Shown here in pieces: positions 58,642 through 64,000 of a stretch of 64,000 nt of DNA. The position numbers were made by a program, and so were the translations under genes. The stretch is taken from contig CAVYWD010000003.1 in NCBI GenBank assembly GCA_963772225.1, forward strand, positions 124,001 to 188,000. The letters are read 5' to 3'. Position 1 is the first letter of the stretch. The number at the start of each line of letters is the position of its first letter. Under the pieces are notes generated by a model. It worked only from the letters and a program-made list of their open reading frames with translations, was not told the origin of the DNA and searched no databases. Origin of the DNA: CAVYWD01 sp963772225. GTDB taxonomy: Bacteria; Myxococcota; Myxococcia; Myxococcales; UBA5297.

Positions 58642-60099
58642 ATGGCGCCGACAATCCTGATGCGGATGACGCTCACCGTCGCGATGACGCTGACCGCTTC
58701 GCCTGGCTCCTCGAACGGGCAGCAGCCGGGCGAGGAGCAGCAGGCCCGCGAGGTAGCCATCGAGGCCTACGTCTATGGCTATCCGCTGGTCACGATGGAA
58801 ATGACCCGGCGTATCTCGACCAACACCGACGCCCCCAAGGACAGCCACGCGCCGATGGGGCAGTTCTTCAGCGCCAAGACCTATCCCAACGCCTCCTTCC
58901 GGGACGTGACGGCCCCTAACGCTGACACCCTGTACTCCACGGCCTGGCTGGATCTCTCGAAGGAGCCGTACGTGCTGAGCGTCCCCAACGCAAAGGACCG
59001 CTACTGGATGATGCCCCTGCTCGACGGCTGGACCAACGTGTTCGCCGATCCGGGCCAGCGCACCACGGGCGGGAACCCCCAGACCTGGGCCATCACCGGC
59101 CCGGGCTGGACGGGCACGCTCCCGCCGAACGTCAGGGAGCTGAAGTCGCCCACCAACCTGGTTTGGATCCTCGGCCGCACCTACTCCAGCGGCACGCCGC
59201 AGGACCTGAAGGCCGTCCATGCCTTCCAGGACGAGCTCCACTTGGTCCCGCTGAGCGCCTACGGCAAGCCCTACGCGCCGCCGCCCGGCAAGGTCGACCC
59301 GCGCGTCGACATGAAGACGCCGGTGCGCGACCAGGTGAACCGGCTCGACGCGCAGACCTACTTCGGCATGCTCGCGAGCCTGATGGCGAAGAACCCGCCG
59401 TCGCCCGAGGACCGCCCGATGCTCCAGAAGCTGCAGACCCTGGGCATCGTCCCGGGGCGCGACTTCAGCCTCGGCGCGCTCAGCCCCCCGGTGGCCCAGG
59501 CGGTGCGCGAGTCTCCCCAGGCGGGCCAGCAGCGCATCCAGGCCCACTCCTTGGGCACCGTGGTCAACGGCTGGGAGTACTCGACTCAACTCGGCAAGTA
59601 CGGCACCGACTACCTCCTGCGGGCCTTCACGGCCGCCCTCGGGTTGGGCGCGAACCTGCCCGATGACGCCATCTACCCGGTCTCGCTCGCCGACGCCGCG
59701 GGCCAGCCGTACCGCGGGGCCACCGGCTACGTGCTGCACTTCCCCGCCGGCCAAACGCCCCCGGTCAAGGCCTTCTGGTCGCTGACGATGTACGACCCCA
59801 GCTTCTTCTTCTTCGCCAACCCGCTCAATCGCTACACCCTCAGCCCGCGAAACGATCTCAAGTACAACAAGGACGGCTCGCTCGACCTGTACCTCTCGAG
59901 CCAGTCACCGGGCGCCGACAAGCAGTCCAACTGGCTGCCCGCGCCGTCCGAGAAGTTCCTCCTCGTACTTCGGCTGTACTGGCCCGACAAGAGCCCGCCG
60001 ACCATCCTCGACGGGAGCTGGAAGCCGCCGCCAGTCCTTCCGGCACCGCCGCCGACAGGCGTCGGTGGCGCGGGGAAGCAGGAGCCCTCGACGCGCTAG
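58642..60099 (+). CDS. DUF1254/DUF1214 domain protein, exported
   Basis: The 485-residue protein has an N-terminal signal-like stretch, then DUF1254 (AIEAYVYGYPLVTMEMTRRI, PNADTLYSTAWLDLSKEPYV, RYWMMPLLDGWTNVFADPG) and C-terminal DUF1214 (YVLHFPAGQTPPVKAFWSLT, MYDPSFFFFANPLNRYTLSP, WLPAPSEKFLLVLRLYWPDK). Length and order match this widespread family, whose function is unknown. ATG 58642. No operon partner; a pseudogene follows on the other strand. Confidence 0.9.
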   Translation: MAPTILMRMTLTVAMTLTASPGSSNGQQPGEEQQAREVAIEAYVYGYPLVTMEMTRRISTNTDAPKDSHAPMGQFFSAKTYPNASFRDVTAPNADTLYSTAWLDLSKEPYVLSVPNAKDRYWMMPLLDGWTNVFADPGQRTTGGNPQTWAITGPGWTGTLPPNVRELKSPTNLVWILGRTYSSGTPQDLKAVHAFQDELHLVPLSAYGKPYAPPPGKVDPRVDMKTPVRDQVNRLDAQTYFGMLASLMAKNPPSPEDRPMLQKLQTLGIVPGRDFSLGALSPPVAQAVRESPQAGQQRIQAHSLGTVVNGWEYSTQLGKYGTDYLLRAFTAALGLGANLPDDAIYPVSLADAAGQPYRGATGYVLHFPAGQTPPVKAFWSLTMYDPSFFFFANPLNRYTLSPRNDLKYNKDGSLDLYLSSQSPGADKQSNWLPAPSEKFLLVLRLYWPDKSPPTILDGSWKPPPVLPAPPPTGVGGAGKQEPSTR

Positions 60100-60172
60100 T
60101 GTGGTGTCCGAGCAGACGCCCAACGCGGGGCCCGCTGCGCCGTCCCGCCGGGCCCTAAAGGGACCCTGACTA

Positions 60173-60830
60173 AGCGTACGAAGCTGGCTGAAGCCGGCTG
60201 GGCACGGAAGGGTGCCTGAGCATGCTCCGGCGATCTTCGCCTGGGCGGCGGTGACGAAGGCGAGGGCGATGGGGCTCGCCGGGCCGACGTTCTCGCTCTG
60301 GGTCGCCGGTGTCCAGGCGGAGGCGGTGGCCGTGACCTGGACGGTGCCCGCCGCGGTGCCGACGGCCCAGAAGCTGGCGGCGCTGGTCCCCGCTGCGAGC
60401 GAGACGGTGGAGGCGGGGATGGTGCAGCCCGCGGCAGGATAGAACGTGAAGCCTGCCGCCGGCGCCGCTGCCAGCGTGACCGGCGTGGAGGAAGCCACCG
60501 AAGAGGTGTTTCCGAAGCGATCGCGGGCTTCGACGATCATCGCCTGCACCGCACAGGCCCCCGCGGTGAGGGCCCGCGCCGGGGTCGTGAACACGAGCTT
60601 GCTGGGAGGGCCGGCCTGCACCGTCTCGTTCTGGGTCGCCGCCGTTCACCCGGCGGCCGAGGCCGTGACCTGCACCGTCCCCGCTGCGGTTCCCGTGAAA
60701 TGGAACGACGCCGAGCTGCTCCCCATCGGGAGCGAGAGGGAGGTCACCGCGGTGGTGCAGCCGGCATCGGCGAAGGAGGTGAAGCCCGCTGCGGGGGCCG
60801 AGACGAGTCCGATGGAGGTCGCGGCCGTCG
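60173..60830 (-). pseudogene. Fragment of an Ig-like repeat surface protein with internal stop
   Basis: The minus strand holds two repeats of about 100 residues: SAPAAGFTSFADAGCTTAVT with SSASFHFTGTAAGTVQVTAS, and AAPAAGFTFYPAAGCTIPAS with SAASFWAVGTAAGTVQVTAT. Between them is PPSKLVFTTPARALTAGACA, VQAMIVEARDRFGNTSSVAS. A TGA interrupts the first repeat (near 60652), and both ends are cut; the 5' side by IS91-type end E. Such repeats form stalks of large exported myxobacterial proteins. Confidence 0.7.
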
Positions 60831-60860
60831 CCGAAAGGAGCTCTGGTTTTTCCTTGGCGC
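60831..60860 (+). mobile_element. IS91-family 3' end, copy E, last 28 bp only
   Basis: GAAAGGAGCTCTGGTTTTTC followed by CTTGGCGC is identical to the last 28 bp of copy A (33974-34001). Nothing upstream matches. It again marks a junction: an Ig-repeat pseudogene on the left and a helix-turn-helix gene fragment on the right. Confidence 0.7.
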
Positions 60861-61003
60861 TGAAGCGCAGCGTGAGCTGGGTCTACCACCGCGCCGAGGA
60901 CGGCACCCAGCCGGTGAAGCGGCTCGCCGGCTGGGGCGTCCGGTTCATCCCGGCCGAGCTGCGCGCCTGGATCGAGGCGAGCGGGGATGCGCGTCGGCGT
61001 TAG
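60861..61003 (+). pseudogene. Fragment of a helix-turn-helix DNA-binding protein
   Basis: It reads LKRSVSWVYHRAEDGTQPVK then RLAGWGVRFIPAELRAWIEA and a stop at 61003. This resembles an AlpA/excisionase-like winged helix (SVSWVYHRAED... and RFIPAELRAWI). The N-terminus is lost at the IS91-type end, although the frame is open through it. Confidence 0.55.
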
Positions 61004-61094
61004 ACGCGACGCCGCAGGGAATGTCCCTACGGTCCGGTCTGTCCGGCGGAGTGCTACCGTTTCCGGAACGGGACCGTTCAGGCCAGGGGGAGAC

Positions 61095-61647
61095 GTGGGC
61101 AGCCACCATCAGGCGATCGTCGACACCGAGGTGGGTCCGCACGAGGCGGAGTTGCTGGCGGCGCGTATTCGTTCGTGGCTGGTGAAGGAAGGCATCATCG
61201 TGCCGGAGTCGAGCGACTGCGTTCTGGCCGACGACCACGGGTACCAGCCCGGTCCCGGCTACGCGCTCGCCCTCGTGGCGGAACGCCCGGACGACTACTT
61301 CCTCGGGCTTGTCACCAACGGGCTCTGCTTGCCGATCGCGCGGCGCGTCTACGACGCCGGTGGAAACGGCATCACGCTGACCTGCCCGGGCTGCGCCGCG
61401 ACCTTCACGCCCGAGGACGAATGGGCCCACGCGGTCGGCGCCTGGTACGAAGGCGACCGACGCCTCCTTCGCATGCCCGGTCTGCGGCAAGGCCCAGCGC
61501 CTCACCGACTGGCGTGGCCCGTGCCCGTGGGGGTTCGGCAACTTCGCGCTCGTCTTCTGGAACTGGCCGCCACTGTCTCCGGCTTTCGTCGAGGAAGTGG
61601 GGCGGCGCCTGGGGCACCGGACCGTCCTGGTGAGGTGCCATCTCTGA
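61095..61647 (+). CDS. Zinc-ribbon hypothetical protein, interrupted by one extra base
   Basis: GTG 61095 starts GSHHQAIVDTEVGPHEAELL, then YQPGPGYALALVAERPDDYF and GITLTCPGCAATFTPEDEWA. Near 61450-61460 (GACCGACGCC) one base must be dropped to go on as DASFACPVCGKAQRLTDWRG, FGNFALVFWNWPPLSPAFVE and VEEVGRRLGHRTVLVRCHL with TGA at 61645. The joined product has about 183 residues and two CPxC pairs, probably one zinc site. Without the correction the frame runs on to 63047 as nonsense. Family of unknown function; similar proteins, as I recall, occur in actinobacteria. Confidence 0.65.
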
Positions 61648-61952
61648 CCCCAGGGGCGGTCCCCCGCGCCATCAACCGGAGCACTGGACGGGTAGGCGCT
61701 CCGGCGCTCATCGAGGTCGCCCGCGTGAGACGCGCAGGTCTCGCCGGGCGACCTCGAGGCCGAGCGCGAGTGAAACGGACTTCACCGCCGGCAAGGGCCG
61801 CCTTCGAGCTCCCCTTCTGCGGCGGGGGCGGCGGGGCGAGGACGGTTCCTTTCACCGGAATCGAGACCACGCACTCGCCGCCCCACGGCGCGTTGAAGGT
61901 CGCCGGCGGTGCCTGCGCGATCGCTCGAGAGGGAATGAAGGCGCTCGCGCCC
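61648..61952. other. 305 bp without a recognised gene
   Basis: Both strands are open by GC content but read as Arg/Pro/Ala/Gly-rich nonsense. No RNA gene or repeat shared with other parts of the window was seen. Confidence 0.4.
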
Positions 61953-62105
61953 TCACGCGAGCCTCTTCCCCGAGCGCCGCAGCATCCACAAGAAGGCCGG
62001 CCCGCCGATGAGCGCCGTGAGCACGCCCACCGGCGCCGAGGTCCCGAGCGGCTTGAACAAGAGCCGCGCCGCGAGGTCGGCGAGCACCAGGAAGACCGCG
62101 CCGCT
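61953..62105 (-). pseudogene. C-terminal fragment of FecCD/BtuC-type ABC permease
   Basis: The minus strand reads GAVFLVLADLAARLLFKPLG, TSAPVGVLTALIGGPAFLWM and LRRSGKRLA to a stop at 61953. This is the last 50 residues of iron-siderophore or B12 permeases (ADxxAR, E/TxPxGxxTAxxGxPxFxxLL). The rest of the gene is absent; the break is next to the rsmB gene. Confidence 0.85.
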
Positions 62106-62296
62106 CGACCCTCCTCTCAACTCCCACCGATCACCGAGAGCACGCGCTACGCTGTCGCCCCGAGCGATGCCTCCTGTCCCGAACGAGAATCCGCAGCCGA
62201 AGGGCCATCGCCGCCGCGCTGTCGGCGATCGACGGCGCGGCGCGCGGCCGGCCGCTGGCGCTCGCGCTCACGCAGGCGCTGGCGCGGGCGGGCAAG

Positions 62297-63538
62297 ATGG
62301 GCCCTCGCGAGCGCCGCGCCGCCGCCAGCGCCGCCCGGGGCGTCCTGCGCGAGCTGCGCCGCATCGACCTCGCCCTGGAGAGCGGGCTTGGCGCCGCCGG
62401 CCTCTCCGTGGGGGCGCTTCTCCCCGAGGACCGGTCGCTGGCGCGCTACCTCGCCCTGCGGATCAGCGTCGAGGAGGAGCCCGCGCCCGAGGTCCTGCAG
62501 GAGCTCGCGCGCCCGGGCCCGCCGCGACCGCGCGCCCTGGACGGCGCCGCGCTCGCGCGCATCGCCGCCGCGCTCCCCCTCGCCCGCGAGCTGCCGCGCC
62601 CGGCCGACCCCGTCTCCGCCCTGGGGCTGCGCCGCTCCGTGCCGGACTTCCTGGCGCGGCGCCTGTCCCTCGAGCTCGGCGCCGAGCGCGCCGACCGCGT
62701 GCTCGAGGCGCTCAACCGGCCGGCCCGCCTCGACCTGCGCGCGAACCTGCTGCGCACCACGCGCGAGGCCCTCGCCGAGCGGCTCGCCGTCAGGGGGGTT
62801 GCGACGGCGCCATGCGCGCTCTCCCCCGAGGGGCTCGTCGCCGCTGATCGCAGCCGGCTGTTCGGCGGGGGCCCGCACGCCGATGGCCAGTTCGAGGCGC
62901 AGGACGAGGGCTCGCAGCTCATCGCGCTCGCCGCCCTGGCGCGCCCCGGAGAGCTCGCCGTCGACACCTGCGCGGGGAGCGGCGGCAAGGCGCTGGCACT
63001 GGCGGCCCACGTGGGGCGGAGCGGCAGGGTCGTGGCGTGCGACGTGAGCCCCAGGCGCCTCTCGGAGCTGCCCGCGCGGGCGAGGCATGCAGGCGCCGGG
63101 CGGATCATCGAGGTGGCGGCGGCTCCGCCCGGGTCGCTCGAGGCGCGGGCCGACGCCGTGCTGGTGGACGCTCCCTGCAGCGGGATCGGCTCGCTTCGCC
63201 GCGAGGTGGACCTGCGATGGCGTCTGGCGGAGAGCGACCTGGATCGGTTCCCCGAGCGACAGCTCGCGATCCTCTCGGAGGCGTCGCGCCTGGTGCGCCC
63301 GGGGGGCCGGCTGGTCTACGCCACGTGCTCCCCGCTGCGGGCGGAGGGAGAGGCGGTCGTGGAGCGCTTCCTCAAGGGAGCGCCGGCCTTCGCGCCTGGG
63401 GACCTGCGCCGAGGCTTGCCCGCCTGCGCGCATCCGGCCCTCGAAAGTGATTGGGCCCTGCGGACCTGGCCCGAGCGCGACGGCGGCGGAGCGTTCTTCG
63501 CCGCCCTGCTGGTGCGCCGACTCGGAGGCCCGGGATGA
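62297..63538 (+). CDS. rsmB: 16S rRNA m5C967 methyltransferase, RsmB-type
   Basis: As read, 413 residues from ATG 62297. Residues 1-150 are the NusB-like domain (RELRRIDLALESGLGAAGLS). The Rossmann part has ELAVDTCAGSGGKALALAAH (SAM motif), VLVDAPCSGIGSLRREVDLR (catalytic PCSG) and GGRLVYATCSPLRAEGEAVV (second Cys, TCSP). In-frame sequence before 62297 is still family-like (RRAIAAALSAIDGAARGRPL) but has no start; the ATG at 62167 (MPPVPNENPQPK) leads into it only if one base of the GGG at 62202-62204 is skipped. The enzyme methylates C967 of 16S rRNA. A damaged copy lies at 47603. Confidence 0.88.
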   Translation: MGPRERRAAASAARGVLRELRRIDLALESGLGAAGLSVGALLPEDRSLARYLALRISVEEEPAPEVLQELARPGPPRPRALDGAALARIAAALPLARELPRPADPVSALGLRRSVPDFLARRLSLELGAERADRVLEALNRPARLDLRANLLRTTREALAERLAVRGVATAPCALSPEGLVAADRSRLFGGGPHADGQFEAQDEGSQLIALAALARPGELAVDTCAGSGGKALALAAHVGRSGRVVACDVSPRRLSELPARARHAGAGRIIEVAAAPPGSLEARADAVLVDAPCSGIGSLRREVDLRWRLAESDLDRFPERQLAILSEASRLVRPGGRLVYATCSPLRAEGEAVVERFLKGAPAFAPGDLRRGLPACAHPALESDWALRTWPERDGGGAFFAALLVRRLGGPG

Positions 63539-63633
63539 TCCAGGCCGTCGGGGAGGGCCTCTTGGCCGGGCCCAGAGGGCTGTGCGGTCCCAACTTCCCG
63601 GCGAGGTGTCCCGCCCCCGCGTCGTCGAACGCG

Positions 63634-64000
63634 CTATTTTCCGTAGACGCTGACGATGCTCTTTTGAATGGCGTCGTCGGTTGCATCGCTCGTCTCGGCC
63701 GCGATGACGGCGCCTTCGGAGAACCCACCGGCGCCGCCGTTGTCGCCGGCGCCACCTTCGCCGAGCGTGAGCCCGCCTTCCTGCCTGAGGGGCGAGTAGC
63801 CCTTGGGCAGCGTCGGCAGGTCGAGCCCGACCGACAGTGCGCCCGACTTGGCGTTCCCGCTCTTCAGCTGCCAATGAGCGGTTCCGTCGTGCTTCATGAG
63901 CGCCGTCACGACGTCGTACGGGACGGATGGGTCGGTGCTTTCGCCGGTATCAGAGCAATCGCCGCACAGCGCGCCGTGGCTGCACACGCAGGTGTCGCCG
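63634..64000 (-). CDS. C-terminal part of an unidentified Cys-rich protein, start outside window
   Basis: The frame is open to the right edge and ends at 63634. It reads GDTCVCSHGALCGDCSDTGE, then YDVVTALMKHDGTAHWQLKS, GNAKSGALSVGLDLPTLPKG, a Gly-rich stretch (GEGGAGDNGGAGGFSEGAVI) and AIQKSIVSVYGK. The clustered Cys residues suggest disulfides in an exported protein. No family recognised. Confidence 0.55.
   Translation of the reverse strand, partial: GDTCVCSHGALCGDCSDTGESTDPSVPYDVVTALMKHDGTAHWQLKSGNAKSGALSVGLDLPTLPKGYSPLRQEGGLTLGEGGAGDNGGAGGFSEGAVIAAETSDATDDAIQKSIVSVYGK

Noticed and set aside
1..64000. CRISPR arrays, tRNA and rRNA genes
   Set aside because: No regularly spaced short repeats with unique spacers were seen, no cas genes, and no cloverleaf or rRNA-like stretch was recognised by eye.

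Overview
This window is about 64 kb of very GC-rich DNA. Gene content points to a myxobacterium-like member of the Myxococcota: Asp/Gly/Ala-rich lipoprotein linkers, a Ser/Thr kinase joined to a formylglycine-generating-enzyme-like domain, HDOD and Uma2 proteins, ECF sigma factors with anti-sigma factor, and large beta-helix and beta-barrel envelope proteins. This is inferred from protein families; no rRNA or tRNA is present to confirm it.

Positions 1-33,750 are mostly chromosomal backbone. They hold a clan GH-A-like lipoprotein cut by the left edge, a steroid 5-alpha-reductase homologue, an LNS2-domain lipoprotein behind a 104-bp tandem duplication, a type B succinate dehydrogenase operon (sdhC-A-B), a PGM-like metalloenzyme, MenH-like hydrolase, YkgJ and DJ-1 genes, a long FAD/Fe-S dehydrogenase, the kinase/FGE gene, HDOD and Uma2 genes, a GT2-methyltransferase fusion, an orphan Imm53 gene, an ECF sigma/anti-sigma/beta-barrel operon, a HigBA-like toxin-antitoxin pair, an exbB-exbD-tonB operon, and an MlaC-like/TolC-like pair. 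Small hairpin repeats sit at gene ends, and two gene junctions carry short duplicated fragments.

Positions 33,750-64,000 are heavily rearranged. Fragments of IS91-family transposase genes and at least five copies of what looks like the 3' end of the same element lie next to truncated genes (VWA, LivF, SNF2 helicase, TonB receptor, FecCD permease, acyl-CoA dehydrogenase, thiolase, amidohydrolase). An IS21-like transposase gene is translationally coupled to a ParB-family gene and preceded by a zinc-ribbon gene and a cluster of direct repeats; this is the most unusual mobile unit here. Intact islands include a beta-helix lipoprotein, an ECF factor with a Cys-rich tail, a TetR/PPOX pair with twin operators, Rrf2-DoxX, an SDR lacking its usual Tyr, a DUF1254 protein and rsmB, which has a degraded second copy 15 kb away.

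Several otherwise good genes contain single-base frameshifts in short homopolymers (kinase/FGE, GNAT, rsmB, zinc-ribbon gene at 61 kb). Either the assembly carries residual indel errors or decay is widespread.
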